The notes: generated by a model from the sequence alone, not told the origin. 64,000 bases of DNA from Candidatus Brachybacter algidus (GCA_016711705.1 JADJSK010000002.1:310001-374000); one strand, 5' to 3'; counted from the stretch's first letter, positions 35,858-46,158 are shown. Numbers and translations: made by a program.

Positions 35858-36079
35858 GTTAGTTATTAATTGTTAATTTTTATTTTGCCGAAATATCCAT
35901 TTAAATGGATAACGGGAAATATAGTTTTAAATCATCAGATAATATTCTTTTTAAATTTGAGTTTTAATAAAGAATCGGAATACTTTAAATGTGATAAATA
36001 ACAATTAACAATTATTAAGATTAGGGGAGAATGCTTACACTTTGAAGAATAATAACTAATAAATAACAATTAACAATTG
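35858..36079. repeat. AT-rich 7-bp periodic repeats (TAACAAT-type)
   Basis: TTGTTAGTTATTAATTGTTA just upstream of the hydrolase start and AATAACAATTAACAATT blocks further right share a 7-bp TAACAAT unit. The right-hand block begins directly after the TAG stop of the minus-strand AraC regulator and supplies TAA/TAG triplets on that strand. Confidence 0.75.
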
Positions 36080-37063
36080 CTAAATGTGCGTCACCTTCGT
36101 CGTATTTATCGCCGGCCCTACCATATCCAGATTTTTACTATTTGGCGGTAGGAATTGCCACATATTAATCTCTTCCTGCCAGTCGTAAATGGTCTTTTCT
36201 TTATGCCGCTGACGGTATTCTAGAGGGGTACAGTTTTTATTTTTCTTGAAAAGACGGTTGAAGTTGGCGATGTTATTAAAGCCGGAACGATAGGCTATTT
36301 GGCTGATCGTTTCATCTGTACTCAATAACAATTTGCATGTGTGTCCGATGCGCACATCAGTCAGGAATTCTGTAAAACTTTTATTGGTATATTTTCTGAA
36401 AAAATGACTGAATGCAGATTCGCTCATATTTATTAATGCTGCGACATCATTTAGCTTGAATTTAGTCTCAGAGAAATTTTTGATGATGTAGTTGTATGCT
36501 TGTTGGATCCGCTTGCTTTCCCACTTTAGTGTCGCTGGCGTAAATCCTTCACTTGCCAGATACGTGATACTTTGGGTCTTAGATAGTAAATCCAAAAGAT
36601 CAATGAACTCAAGTATATTCGTAAAACCTTTGTCTTTGGTCAGGCTAAGCATTTTAGTCATGGCTGACTTGAAAACATCTCCTTCGAATTTTATACCTCG
36701 GATAGAATTATCCAACATTTTTCGAATTCTATAAAATCGCTCCTTTTGAAACATAGGGCCTTCAAATAGATCTATAGAAAATTGAATAGTTACAACCCGA
36801 TATTTTTTAAGTTTACCATCTTCATATTCATCACCCGTCCATTTATGATAAAGATAGGGCCCAAGAAGCACCAAATCATATTCATTAAATCTTTCAGTAT
36901 TGTCTCCAACCAATCTAACACCGGAGACACCCATGACAAGGTTAAGTTCATATTCGGGGTGGCTATGTATTGGGTAGTCAAAGCCATTACTATATGAATC
37001 TAAAAGAACATATACATCATTTTGACCAAGTGGAGTAATCTCCCTAAATATATTCAAACTCAT
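36080..37063 (-). CDS. AraC-family regulator of the polysaccharide locus
   Basis: A 327-aa regulator. The N-terminal cupin-like half (YPIHSHPEYELNLVM) would sense a ligand; the C-terminal AraC domain (about 190-290) has two helix-turn-helices, FKLNDVAALINMSESAFSHFFRK and TISQIAYRSGFNNIANFNRLFKK. It is divergent from susC with a shared 147-bp control region containing AAAGTATCA direct repeats, so it probably activates the locus. Cupin-type AraC regulators often respond to sugars (family knowledge). Confidence 0.92.
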   Translation of the reverse strand: MSLNIFREITPLGQNDVYVLLDSYSNGFDYPIHSHPEYELNLVMGVSGVRLVGDNTERFNEYDLVLLGPYLYHKWTGDEYEDGKLKKYRVVTIQFSIDLFEGPMFQKERFYRIRKMLDNSIRGIKFEGDVFKSAMTKMLSLTKDKGFTNILEFIDLLDLLSKTQSITYLASEGFTPATLKWESKRIQQAYNYIIKNFSETKFKLNDVAALINMSESAFSHFFRKYTNKSFTEFLTDVRIGHTCKLLLSTDETISQIAYRSGFNNIANFNRLFKKNKNCTPLEYRQRHKEKTIYDWQEEINMWQFLPPNSKNLDMVGPAINTTKVTHI

Positions 37064-37112
37064 CTACTACTTTCCTTTCAGGTAAAAAATTACTCTAAAA
37101 TCTTATTTCACA

Positions 37113-37174
37113 AAAGTATCATATTTTCACGTTAAAGTATCAATATCTAAAGTATAATTGGTCATAACTTTACG
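37113..37174 (+). promoter_or_regulatory. susC promoter with paired direct-repeat operator
   Basis: AAAGTATCA occurs at 37113-37121 and 37134-37142, exactly 21 bp apart on the same face of the helix; a partial AAAGTATA follows at 37149. TAACTTTACG at 37165-37174 is the probable -7 region. The same arrangement precedes the LamG-domain gene 9 kb away. Two same-facing half sites 21 bp apart are typical of AraC-family operators. Confidence 0.7.
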
Positions 37175-37210
37175 ATTATTGTAATTAAGCTCAATTTTAA
37201 AATATATTAT

Positions 37211-40200
37211 ATGGTAAATACATACTGTAAACAAAGAGTAGCCAACTTCTTACAAGGTAGACAAGCTTTTATTTTTTTAGCATTGATCATTTTTTCTATG
37301 TCAGGTCAATTATTTTCACAACAAATAACAGTGAGAGGAACTGTCGTTGCTGAAGCAGAAAATGAAACCCTAATAGGTGTTAATATTCTAGAGAAGAATG
37401 GAAAAGCATTAGCGGCTACCGATATAGATGGAAAATACTCCATCGTATGTGATATCAATTCTACATTAGTTTTTTCATATGTGGGATATACAACTCGGGA
37501 GATCAAAGTAGACAACCAGGCCATTCTGGATGTAGTGCTTGTCTCTGATTCCAAACTTTTGGATGCACTTGTTGTCACAGGTTATCGTTCAGAGATCAAA
37601 TCTAATGTAAGTTCGGCGATTTCGACTGTCAAGGGAAAGGATGTTGAAAAATTGGTGGTGCTGGGTATCGATCAGGCACTTCAGGGACAGGCACCGGGCA
37701 TTCAGGTGACTCAAACATCAGGTGCACCGGGTGATGACATAGCTGTTAGAATCAGAGGTGTCGGAACATTAGGCAACAGCAATCCTTTATATATCGTAGA
37801 CGGTGTGCCTACAAATGCCAATATTAACATGTTTGCCACAGGAGATATCGAATCAATTGACATCCTTAAAGATGGAGCTGCGGCTGCGATCTATGGTTCA
37901 CGAGCGGCGAATGGTGTCATAGTAATTACTACTAAAAAGGGTAAATCAGGAATTCCATCCTTTAATTTCAGTTCATCAATAGGTATGGCAAAAGCTTATA
38001 GATTGCCTAAGTTGCTGAACGCAAAGGATTTTCTAGATGTAAGGAATGCAGCTATTAAAAATGCCAATACCTTAAGAGATCCTGCAAGACAACTGGATAC
38101 CATACCTAACAATGTATTGGATACATTACCAGATATTGACTGGCTCGATCAGGTGTTCCGAACAGCACCTATTCAAAAGTATGGGTTGAGCGCAAGTGGT
38201 GGAAGTGAGAATAGCAAATATTACATCACAGGTGAATATTTGAATCAGGATGGTACATATAAAGGACAGGGATTTAAAAAATATAGTCTTAGGTTTAATG
38301 GGGAGACCGGAAATAAATGGTTTAAAGTGGGAAATAATATCTCTTACGCATTCACAGATAGACAAGTCAGTAATAGTACAGGTGACGGATTCGGCCCGGG
38401 AAATGAACTAAGTGGAATCAGGTATGCTTTGATAGCGGCTCCGGTTTTCAATCCTTACAAGCCTGATGGATCTTATTATAATGTATCATCAGAATTAGGC
38501 GATCCAACTCTCTTTGGTGATGGAAATGCCAATCCATTAGCACTAATTGATGCTACCAATTGGACAATACAAAGGTCGAGAATATTTGGAAACATATTTG
38601 CGGAATTGACTTTATTTAAAGCTGTAAAGATCCGGACAAATTTAGGGGGTGATTTTACTTTCGAAAATGAAAAGAAATTCAAGAGAAAATTATCTGAAGC
38701 TATCTACAATCCAACCTCATTAAATGAAGGAAGAGTGTTTAGCAGAAATTTAATCTGGACCAATACAGCAGACTATGAAAAGCGTTTTGGAAGGAGCAGA
38801 ATATCGGGTGTGATTGGAATGGAAGCAATAGAGAATAGGGATAATTATCTTGGTGCTTCTGTGAATAATTTCTTCAGAACGGATGCTTTATTTCAGAATA
38901 TTGACAATAGTGTCACTACAGACATCAAAAATATTGGAGCTTCAGGAATCACGACAGAGTGGGCATTATTGTCTTATTTCGCACAAGTCAATTATTCATT
39001 TGCAAATAAATATGTACTTGGTGCCACAGTTCGAAGGGATGGGTCCTCAAGATTTGGTGCTGATAATAGATGGGGTGTTTTTCCGGCAATCTCTGCAGCA
39101 TGGAATGTGTCGAATGAAGAATTTTTCAAAAATTTTGAAGTTTTCTCTACGTTTAAGTTGAGAGCTAGTTATGGAATCCTAGGGAGCCAGGAAATAGGCA
39201 ATTATCCTTATAGTTCATTAGTGGGATTGGGTCAACGAGTATATTCTTTTGGTGGAGGAGTCGTGACGGGTGCGCAATTACTCGAGACTGGTAATTCTCA
39301 GATCAAATGGGAATCCTGTACTCAATATGACTTTGGATTAGATTTCAGTTTGTTGAATGACAGATTATCTGTCTTTATGGACTATTATAATAAAACTTCC
39401 AATGATGTATTGGTCAGAGTTCCGATTCCTCAATCAGGAGGAGAGCAAAATCCGCCATATGTCAATGCAGGTTCAATTGAGAACAAGGGGTTTGAGTTGG
39501 GCATAATTTTTAATAATAAATTCAGAGACCTTAATTATTCTGTCGGAGGAAATATCTCTACAGTGAATAACAAAGTACTTAGTTTGTCAGATGGTGAACC
39601 TATTCTTGGTGGATTTGGTCTTTCAGATGGAGCCATCACCAAGACAGAAGTTGGTTATCCAATTGGTTCATTCTTCCTTTATCAGGCTGATGGTTTATTC
39701 CAAAGTCAGGAAGAGATCGAAGCAAGTGCATTTCAAACAAAAGATACAAGACCGGGCGATGTAAAATTTGCGGATCTTAATGGTGATAAAATAATAGATC
39801 AGAATGACAGAACGCATCTGGGAAGTCCATTTCCTAAATTTACCTATGGATTCAATCTGTCACTAAACTATAAAAACTTCGATTTATCGACCTTGATTCA
39901 GGGAGTTTATGGCAATGATGTTTACTTCCTTTACGGTAATTTCGCTTATGAAACTCAAAGTAGAGGGTTTAATTCTTATGATGAAATAAAAAACTATTGG
40001 ACTCCTACCAATACTAACACAGATATTCCAAAGGTAAGTTTGGATGACAGAAATGGTAACAGAAGAGTTTCGACTCGTTTCTTGCAGGATGGTTCTTATC
40101 TTAAAGTTAGAAATATAACTTTAGGCTATGACTTCAAGCCAATGATCAAAACGAACAAGATCGGCAGTCTTAGGATGTACATCACCGGACAGAATTTATT

Positions 40201-40357
40201 CACATTTACTAAATATACAGGGTTGGATCCTGAGATTCAGGCAAACAATAATGATACAGATGGGGCGGGTATTACTTCTGATTTTGCTGTAGGTATCGAC
40301 TGGGGAACAGTTCCTGCACCTCGCACATTTATTGTTGGATTAAATCTTGGGTTTTAA
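37211..40357 (+). CDS. SusC/RagA-family TonB-dependent receptor
   Basis: A 1048-aa outer-membrane importer. A signal peptide (to about residue 37) is followed by a carboxypeptidase-D-regulatory-like domain (42-120: TLIGVNILEKNGKALAATDIDGKY), the plug with the family motif GYRSE and VDGVPTNANINMFATGDIESI, and a 22-strand barrel ending in the terminal Phe of VGLNLGF. With SusD it imports oligosaccharides under TonB energy. susD starts 11 bp after the stop. Confidence 0.96.
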   Translation: MVNTYCKQRVANFLQGRQAFIFLALIIFSMSGQLFSQQITVRGTVVAEAENETLIGVNILEKNGKALAATDIDGKYSIVCDINSTLVFSYVGYTTREIKVDNQAILDVVLVSDSKLLDALVVTGYRSEIKSNVSSAISTVKGKDVEKLVVLGIDQALQGQAPGIQVTQTSGAPGDDIAVRIRGVGTLGNSNPLYIVDGVPTNANINMFATGDIESIDILKDGAAAAIYGSRAANGVIVITTKKGKSGIPSFNFSSSIGMAKAYRLPKLLNAKDFLDVRNAAIKNANTLRDPARQLDTIPNNVLDTLPDIDWLDQVFRTAPIQKYGLSASGGSENSKYYITGEYLNQDGTYKGQGFKKYSLRFNGETGNKWFKVGNNISYAFTDRQVSNSTGDGFGPGNELSGIRYALIAAPVFNPYKPDGSYYNVSSELGDPTLFGDGNANPLALIDATNWTIQRSRIFGNIFAELTLFKAVKIRTNLGGDFTFENEKKFKRKLSEAIYNPTSLNEGRVFSRNLIWTNTADYEKRFGRSRISGVIGMEAIENRDNYLGASVNNFFRTDALFQNIDNSVTTDIKNIGASGITTEWALLSYFAQVNYSFANKYVLGATVRRDGSSRFGADNRWGVFPAISAAWNVSNEEFFKNFEVFSTFKLRASYGILGSQEIGNYPYSSLVGLGQRVYSFGGGVVTGAQLLETGNSQIKWESCTQYDFGLDFSLLNDRLSVFMDYYNKTSNDVLVRVPIPQSGGEQNPPYVNAGSIENKGFELGIIFNNKFRDLNYSVGGNISTVNNKVLSLSDGEPILGGFGLSDGAITKTEVGYPIGSFFLYQADGLFQSQEEIEASAFQTKDTRPGDVKFADLNGDKIIDQNDRTHLGSPFPKFTYGFNLSLNYKNFDLSTLIQGVYGNDVYFLYGNFAYETQSRGFNSYDEIKNYWTPTNTNTDIPKVSLDDRNGNRRVSTRFLQDGSYLKVRNITLGYDFKPMIKTNKIGSLRMYITGQNLFTFTKYTGLDPEIQANNNDTDGAGITSDFAVGIDWGTVPAPRTFIVGLNLGF

Positions 40358-40368
40358 AAATTAGAAAA

Positions 40369-41802
40369 ATGAAATCAATACAATATATCATTTTAAGTTT
40401 CTGTCTTATACTTTGCTCATGCAGTGGCATTTTAGACAAAGAACCTATCGGAATCCTGGATGCAGGATCATTTTTTAAGACCTCCAACGATGCTATTCAG
40501 GCTGTCAATGCGGCTTATGAACCATTAATGTTCAATAGTTCGAACAACAATTTTTATTGGGGTTTTGGTGAGTTAACTTCAGATGAAGCAGTGACAGGTG
40601 GTGATGGTTCCAGGGCTGGCTTGACAGAATTAGATTTCTTTACATATACTTCGAGAACATCGGAATTTAATGATTTCTGGAAGCTACAATATAAAGGAAT
40701 CAATCAATGTAATACTGTCATAGACAAAGTTCCGGCCATAGATATGGATGCTGCTTTGAAAGATAGAATAATTGGTGAGGCTAAATTTTTGCGTGCCTTC
40801 TATTATTTTCAATTGACTCAGGTATTTGGTGATGTGCAATTGTTGACTAAGTTAACTCCACCATCAGAATTAAAGACGGCAAAATCTCCAAAAAGTGAAA
40901 TCTATAAAGCAATAATTGCTGATTGCGATGCAGCCGCACTTTCACTACCCGATACTTATGATGCTGGTCAAGCTGGACGTGCAACAAGAGGTGCCGCATT
41001 GGCGCTGGCTGCTAAGACACATTTGTATGCGAAGGAATATGATCAGGTATTGATATATGTAAATAAGGTTAAAGAATTAGGTATTTATTCACTAATGCCG
41101 GATTATGAAGATAATTTCAGAGAAAATACACAAAACAATATGGAATCTGTATGGGAGATACAGCACACCAATCTAGAATTGGGAGTCGGTAATTCCCTTA
41201 ATCAATGGTGGGCATCCAAAAAGGTTCCAGGTGGATATGGATTTGCAGAAGTGACGCCTAGTTACGTTAGCGAATTTGAAGTGGGAGATCCTCGACACAA
41301 ATTTACAGTAGCATCCAATAATGAAGATTATTTTGGATATGTTTACAAGAATTCTTATTCCTCTACAAAATTTAGCCCGAGAAAATACCTTCAAATAGAT
41401 AGCACTGCAACACAAAAAGCTGATGGAGATATTAATGTGACACCTATTAGATACGCAGAAGTGCTACTTTGGGAAGCAGAAGCATTAGCAGAATTGGGAA
41501 GAGCAGCTGAAGCTCAAGCGCCATTAGAATTGGTCAGAGCGCGTGCGAGAGCTCAAGCAGCTGACCCGCTAACTGCGTTACCTCCTGTTACTACCACGAA
41601 TCAAGCCGATATGATACAGGCAGTTCGCCATGAAAGAAGTGTAGAATTGGGTTTTGAAATGCATCGATTCTTTGATCTCGTAAGATGGGGAATTGCTAAA
41701 GATAAGTTGCCGGACTTCCAAGTAGGTAAACATGAAGTATTTCCTTTGCCTCAGGTTGAACTGGATTTGAATCCGCAATTGGTGCAGAATGCTAATTATT
41801 AA
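40369..41802 (+). CDS. SusD/RagB-family nutrient-binding lipoprotein
   Basis: A 477-aa surface lipoprotein with lipobox LCSC (Cys18) and the SusD helical repeat scaffold: FWKLQYKGINQCNTVIDKV, AKFLRAFYYFQLTQVFGDV and RHERSVELGFEMHRFFDLVRW. It forms a lid over the SusC barrel and binds glycan. It is co-transcribed with susC. Its terminal codons (NANY) and TAA lie at the start of a TTGTTAG-type repeat. Confidence 0.96.
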   Translation: MKSIQYIILSFCLILCSCSGILDKEPIGILDAGSFFKTSNDAIQAVNAAYEPLMFNSSNNNFYWGFGELTSDEAVTGGDGSRAGLTELDFFTYTSRTSEFNDFWKLQYKGINQCNTVIDKVPAIDMDAALKDRIIGEAKFLRAFYYFQLTQVFGDVQLLTKLTPPSELKTAKSPKSEIYKAIIADCDAAALSLPDTYDAGQAGRATRGAALALAAKTHLYAKEYDQVLIYVNKVKELGIYSLMPDYEDNFRENTQNNMESVWEIQHTNLELGVGNSLNQWWASKKVPGGYGFAEVTPSYVSEFEVGDPRHKFTVASNNEDYFGYVYKNSYSSTKFSPRKYLQIDSTATQKADGDINVTPIRYAEVLLWEAEALAELGRAAEAQAPLELVRARARAQAADPLTALPPVTTTNQADMIQAVRHERSVELGFEMHRFFDLVRWGIAKDKLPDFQVGKHEVFPLPQVELDLNPQLVQNANY

Positions 41803-41862
41803 TTGTTAGTTATTAATTGTTAATTATTATTAAGATTATCAATTAATAACTAATAATTTTCT
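41800..41862. repeat. AT-rich 7-bp periodic repeat at the susD stop
   Basis: TAATTGTTAGTTATTAATTG begins with the susD TAA; an inverted copy (AATTAATAACTAATAA) follows near 41842. The unit carries TAA and TAG on the coding strand. Confidence 0.8.
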
Positions 41863-41902
41863 TCTAATTTTCTTTACTCTTGACAACACAATCTAAATAC
41901 AA

Positions 41903-44900
41903 ATGAATTTATTTATACGATCGATTTTCTTTTTAATTTTCTTCTTATTTTCTTTAAATAACTTTGCTCAAGTCGCCCAGGTCAATATCCCACGAATAGA
42001 CCAAATGCCCAATGAGCCGAGTCCTTACAGCATGCGCGATTGGAAAACGGTGGCAATGAAATACGATTCATTCGTGTACGATGTGACTAAAACCGGGCAA
42101 TACCTTCCTATTATTTCCATCAGAAATAGCGGAAATAATTATCCGGAAAATAAATTCTTTAACATGCAAACTTATGTCGGTGGTTCAATGGGAGGAAATG
42201 AAGGAATTAATTCACTGCCTTCTTTGGTAGGTGCATCTTTGGTAGGGATCGATAAAACCAATCAATATGGACAGAATTGGATATTAATGAGTCAAGACTT
42301 TTTTAATAAAAAAAATGGAGAGAACTTATACTTGAATGGTGTCAATAGCGGTAGTGGACATGATTGGTGGTACGATATGATGCCAAATATTTTCTTCTTT
42401 CAACTTGCAGATTTGTATCCGAATATTGGCGGAGAAAAAGACATTCAATTTAAATTAATTGCCGATAAAATGCTCCAAGCAGTTAAAGTAATGGGCGGTG
42501 GAGAAACACCATGGTCCAAACCAAACATGAATTACAGAGCATGGAATTTTAAAACAATGATGCCGCTGGCAGAAGGGGTAAAAGAACCGGAAGCAGCAGG
42601 TGCGTTTGCTTACATTTTATATAATGCATATATCAAAACTGGTGACAAGGAATACCTGAAAGGTGCTGAATGGAGTCTTGAATTCCTTCAGGATTTAAAT
42701 TCAAATCCATCCTACGAATTGCAATTGCCATACGGAACTTACACTGCTGCAAGAATGAATGCAGAATTAGGAACTAAATATGATGTAGAGAAACTCGTCA
42801 ATTGGAGTTTTAACAGGGGCCCATTAAGAGGTTGGGGTACTATCGTGGGTAAATGGGGCAGCTTTGATGTTTCGGGATTAGTCGGTGAAGCAAACGATAA
42901 CGGCAATGATTATGCATTCCAATTAAATGGTGTACAACAAGCTGCGATGTTGGTTCCTATGGTTAGATATGAAAAGAAGTTTGCAAGAGCGATAGGTAAA
43001 TGGATGGTCAATTTAGCCAGTGCTACCCGACTTTTTTATCCCGGATTCCTTCCTGCGCAGCTACAAGATGGAGCGGCATGGTCCAATGTCAATGATCCAG
43101 ATAGAGTAATAGGTCATGAAGCATTGAGAGAAAAGTTAAATGGCAATTCTCCATTTTCAACTGGTGATGCGGTGAAAGGAGGTTGGGCCGGAACCAATTT
43201 AGCATTGTATGGTACTTCGAGTATTGGATACATGGGAGCAATTATCGAGAAAACTAATGTGGATAAAATTCTTCGTTTAGATCTCAACAAAACGGATTTT
43301 TACCAGAAGAAATTCTATCCAACTTACTTATATTTCAATCCTTATACGTCTGAAAAGAAGGTAAATTTAGATGTTGGCGCAGAATCAATCAATGTCTATG
43401 ATGCCATCAGCGAAAGTTTTATATTGGAAGGAGTGAGTGGGGCAGTGGAAATAACTATTCCTGCCAATAGCCCTTTGATCGCGACGATCACACCTGCAGT
43501 GGGATTGGAGTCTTATAATAAAAACAAGTTTCTAATAAATGGAATTGTTGCTGACTATGATCAGACCGCTAAGAGTTATACTTATGCTCCAAGAATTCAA
43601 TCTTTGGCGGCGGAAGAAGACACCGTTGAATTTACTAAAAATACAAATGTTTATCTTAAAGTTTTTGACAAGGATTCCGACCAGTTTACCTATGAATGGT
43701 CTTCAACTAGTGGATCTATATCGGGCAGTGGAGATATGGTTGTCTGGAACGCCCCTTCAGTGGAAGGGCCTGCAGATATCAGTGTTATTGTTTCGGATGG
43801 AAATGGAAATAGCGACAGCTTGAGCATTAAGGTATATGCGGTAGGTGAGATCAACAGGGCACCAGAAGTTGTAAAAATTGAGGCTTCGAAAAACTATGTC
43901 TTACCTGGGGAAAGTATTGACTTGAATTGTATAGCGGATGATTCTAACGGAGACAATCTTGATTATACCTGGACTGCTAATGGAGGTGCATTTGATAATA
44001 ATAAAGTTGAAAATCCTTCCTGGACTGCTCCTGCCGCAGAAGGCTCATATACATTGAGTGTTAAAGTTACTGACCCGGGTGGATTGGCTGATAATGCATC
44101 GATTACGATATTGGTAAAGGTATTTGCTGCTGAAGTTGGTGATTTGGTAGCATGGTACCCTTTCTCAGGGAATGGCCTCGATAGTACAGCTAATGATTTG
44201 GATGCTGTGATATCCGGACCTCTATTTACAAATGATCTTAATGGAAAGAATAAAAGTGCTTTAATATTCGATGGCATAAATGATAGAGTGACTGTGACAG
44301 CTGTGCCTGTATTGAATTTTCAAGATGGAATTACTTTGAGCTGCTGGATAAAACCAGGTGTGCTTCCGGAACGTGAAAGCTTTATCGTGTCTCATGGCAG
44401 TTGGCAGAATAGGTGGAAATTATCAATTACACCTGAGGGATTTCCCAGATGGACAGTTAATACACTTAATTCAATTATAGATTTGGATGCAACTCAACCG
44501 ATGCAAAAAGACGATAAATATTTTTTGACTGCCACCTATGATGGAAAGACGATGGTCATGTATGTCAATGGTGAATTGGTTTCATTTAAGAATCAGACTG
44601 GTAAGATTCGTCAAAGTAATATTCCGATGCTGATCGGCCAGATATTACCTGATGATCCTCAGTATAATTTTGCCGGACTGATAGATGAGGTCAAGATATA
44701 TAATTATGCTTTGCAGCCACAAACAGTAAAGCAAAATTACCTGGATGCTAGCTTATCTACAGATGAAGAAATAGCTAAACTTTCAGGAATTAAATTATTT
44801 CCAAATCCAGGAAATTCTGAATTAAATATTTTATTTACCAATAAATTATTTTCTGGCGAGATCAGTATTCTTGATATTTCAGGACGAGTTTATAGACGAA

Positions 44901-45019
44901 TTAAAACATCTGAAATAAATAAATTAGATTTAAATGTTTCTGAATTAAATTCGGGTATTTATTTAATTAAATTTACTTCGAAAGATGCAGTAGCGGTGGA
45001 GAAGTGGATGAAGATTTAA
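41903..45019 (+). CDS. T9SS-secreted glycan-processing candidate with PKD-like and LamG domains
   Basis: A 1038-aa protein: signal peptide (1-23), a large helical domain (about 25-545) of a family I cannot name, two Ig/PKD-like domains (about 565-648 and 649-742), a LamG/concanavalin-like domain (about 746-946) and a type IX sorting domain (962-1038, KLFPNPGNSELNI). The large domain is paralogous to the lipoprotein gene at 52.9 kb, sharing PRxDxMPNxPxPY, GWGxIVGxWGxxDVSG, IGKW and LFYP. Helical hairpins with a late beta sandwich suggest an (alpha/alpha)-barrel carbohydrate-active enzyme. It follows susD by 100 bp. Confidence 0.85.
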   Translation: MNLFIRSIFFLIFFLFSLNNFAQVAQVNIPRIDQMPNEPSPYSMRDWKTVAMKYDSFVYDVTKTGQYLPIISIRNSGNNYPENKFFNMQTYVGGSMGGNEGINSLPSLVGASLVGIDKTNQYGQNWILMSQDFFNKKNGENLYLNGVNSGSGHDWWYDMMPNIFFFQLADLYPNIGGEKDIQFKLIADKMLQAVKVMGGGETPWSKPNMNYRAWNFKTMMPLAEGVKEPEAAGAFAYILYNAYIKTGDKEYLKGAEWSLEFLQDLNSNPSYELQLPYGTYTAARMNAELGTKYDVEKLVNWSFNRGPLRGWGTIVGKWGSFDVSGLVGEANDNGNDYAFQLNGVQQAAMLVPMVRYEKKFARAIGKWMVNLASATRLFYPGFLPAQLQDGAAWSNVNDPDRVIGHEALREKLNGNSPFSTGDAVKGGWAGTNLALYGTSSIGYMGAIIEKTNVDKILRLDLNKTDFYQKKFYPTYLYFNPYTSEKKVNLDVGAESINVYDAISESFILEGVSGAVEITIPANSPLIATITPAVGLESYNKNKFLINGIVADYDQTAKSYTYAPRIQSLAAEEDTVEFTKNTNVYLKVFDKDSDQFTYEWSSTSGSISGSGDMVVWNAPSVEGPADISVIVSDGNGNSDSLSIKVYAVGEINRAPEVVKIEASKNYVLPGESIDLNCIADDSNGDNLDYTWTANGGAFDNNKVENPSWTAPAAEGSYTLSVKVTDPGGLADNASITILVKVFAAEVGDLVAWYPFSGNGLDSTANDLDAVISGPLFTNDLNGKNKSALIFDGINDRVTVTAVPVLNFQDGITLSCWIKPGVLPERESFIVSHGSWQNRWKLSITPEGFPRWTVNTLNSIIDLDATQPMQKDDKYFLTATYDGKTMVMYVNGELVSFKNQTGKIRQSNIPMLIGQILPDDPQYNFAGLIDEVKIYNYALQPQTVKQNYLDASLSTDEEIAKLSGIKLFPNPGNSELNILFTNKLFSGEISILDISGRVYRRIKTSEINKLDLNVSELNSGIYLIKFTSKDAVAVEKWMKI

Positions 45020-45050
45020 TTGTTAGTTGTTAATTGTTAGTTGTTATTTT
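45015..45050. repeat. TTGTTAG/TTGTTAA repeat at the gene end
   Basis: Five 7-bp units alternating TTGTTAA and TTGTTAG start with the TAA of the preceding gene. Each unit carries a stop on the coding strand. Confidence 0.88.
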
Positions 45051-45175
45051 GCGTTGTAAAATAATCTTACTTCTGAGTCATTGGTTAAATATCTACAAAA
45101 AACTATTTTCCAAACAGTAATAGCTTCTGCGGTCAATAATCCTACGAAACTCCGATAGGGGTTGAACAACAATAG

Positions 45176-45245
45176 CCCCGAGTGCAACTCGGGGTGATGT
45201 AACGCATCCTATCAACCCCGGAGTGGGTTGATAGGATGCGTTACA
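45176..45245. repeat. Two strong adjacent hairpins
   Basis: CCCCGAG/CTCGGGG (45176-45194) is followed by perfect 21-bp arms at 45198-45218 and 45225-45245 around a six-base loop. The hairpins sit between the convergent secreted-protein gene and the Doc gene, touching the Doc stop. They could act as a terminator for both, or be a REP-like element. Confidence 0.88.
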
Positions 45246-45246
45246 A

Positions 45247-45624
45247 TTATATTTCCGCAGAATTAGCTTTCAACCAATCCACTATTTCATCAAACTTTAA
45301 ATGACCTGTAGAGATTTGGATAACGAATTGATATAATCCTTCGTCACTTGAAATAATTTTATAATTGTTTATTCTGAGAACATATTCCATGAGAACGTAA
45401 CGGGTGCGTTTATTACCATCGATGAAAGGGTGATTGATAATTATACTCTCTCCAATTGCCGCTGCTTTTTCAAAACAAGTAGCATACAAACCGATTGCAT
45501 CAAATGTCTGGAATGGCCTGCCAATGGCTGACTCAAGGCCATTATTATCCCTAGTACCATTTGCGCCACCATGCTCATCCAGAACAATTTTGTGGATCAC
45601 TAATTCAGATTCCTTAGTAAACAT
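45247..45624 (-). CDS. Death-on-curing (Doc) family toxin
   Basis: A 125-aa Fic-fold protein with the active-site loop HPFIDGNKR at 65-73 (consensus HxFx[DN][GA]NKR). Doc proteins phosphorylate elongation factor Tu, while Fic proteins AMPylate targets; the short size favours Doc. Its ATG overlaps the stop of the upstream small gene (TAATG), as in toxin-antitoxin pairs. The pair lies inside a polysaccharide locus in the opposite direction. Confidence 0.88.
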   Translation of the reverse strand: MFTKESELVIHKIVLDEHGGANGTRDNNGLESAIGRPFQTFDAIGLYATCFEKAAAIGESIIINHPFIDGNKRTRYVLMEYVLRINNYKIISSDEGLYQFVIQISTGHLKFDEIVDWLKANSAEI

Positions 45625-45821
45625 TATTGGGCAAGTTTAGCTAAGACCTCTCTTCGTTCCTCAATGATTTGGCTGATAATATTCTCATTTATTAGCACGT
45701 CAGTTTCATGGGTGGACTTTTGCGTGATATACTCAATTATCCCGTCCATCATTACCTCGTCTTTGATATTATCCAATTGCGCGATGATAAAAGCCTTTTT
45801 CTCTAATAGGTTCATATTCAA
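45624..45821 (-). CDS. Putative antitoxin of the Doc module
   Basis: A 65-aa acidic-helical protein (LLEKKAFIIAQLDNIKDEVMMDGIIEYI, then ISQIIEERREVLAKLAQ) with a 1-bp overlap to the doc gene. It lacks a clear Phd/YefM DNA-binding segment; its C terminus could neutralise Doc. The assignment rests on position and size. Confidence 0.65.
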   Translation of the reverse strand: MNMNLLEKKAFIIAQLDNIKDEVMMDGIIEYITQKSTHETDVLINENIISQIIEERREVLAKLAQ

Positions 45822-45966
45822 TAATTTTAAGTTTACAAATTTACAATTTTATTATTTTGATTTTTGGTCGAATGTGATAACGTTTGTAAAGCCTAATAAG
45901 TGCCAAAGATTCAGCCTAATTTTACAAATAAATTTAGAGTTGAGTCTTTCAATTATTCCTAACTGT

Positions 45967-46030
45967 TTCACATGCTAGACCTAGCAATCGGAGCTTCATT
46001 CTGATTTCTAACTTCTAATTTCTAATTTTA
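45967..46030. repeat. Head-plus-heptamer-tail dispersed repeat, copy near 46 kb
   Basis: A diverged head (TTTCACATGC, then CAATCGGAGCTTCATTCT) precedes TTCTAAC/TTCTAAT units. No gene is seen in the surrounding 45822-46158 stretch. Confidence 0.72.
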
Positions 46031-46158
46031 AATATATATATAAACAACTTTAAGAAATTTTTGTACCAACAAGTCTCATTTATGAAAAATTCTTATTTGT
46101 TCCTCTATTTGAATCATCTATAAAATATCATTTGGTTTATGCATGATTTATGTTCATT

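Noticed and set aside
37211..41802. Starch utilization genes susC/susD proper
   Set aside because: The proteins belong to the SusC/SusD families, but no amylase or other starch genes are near; the GH130 points to mannosides.
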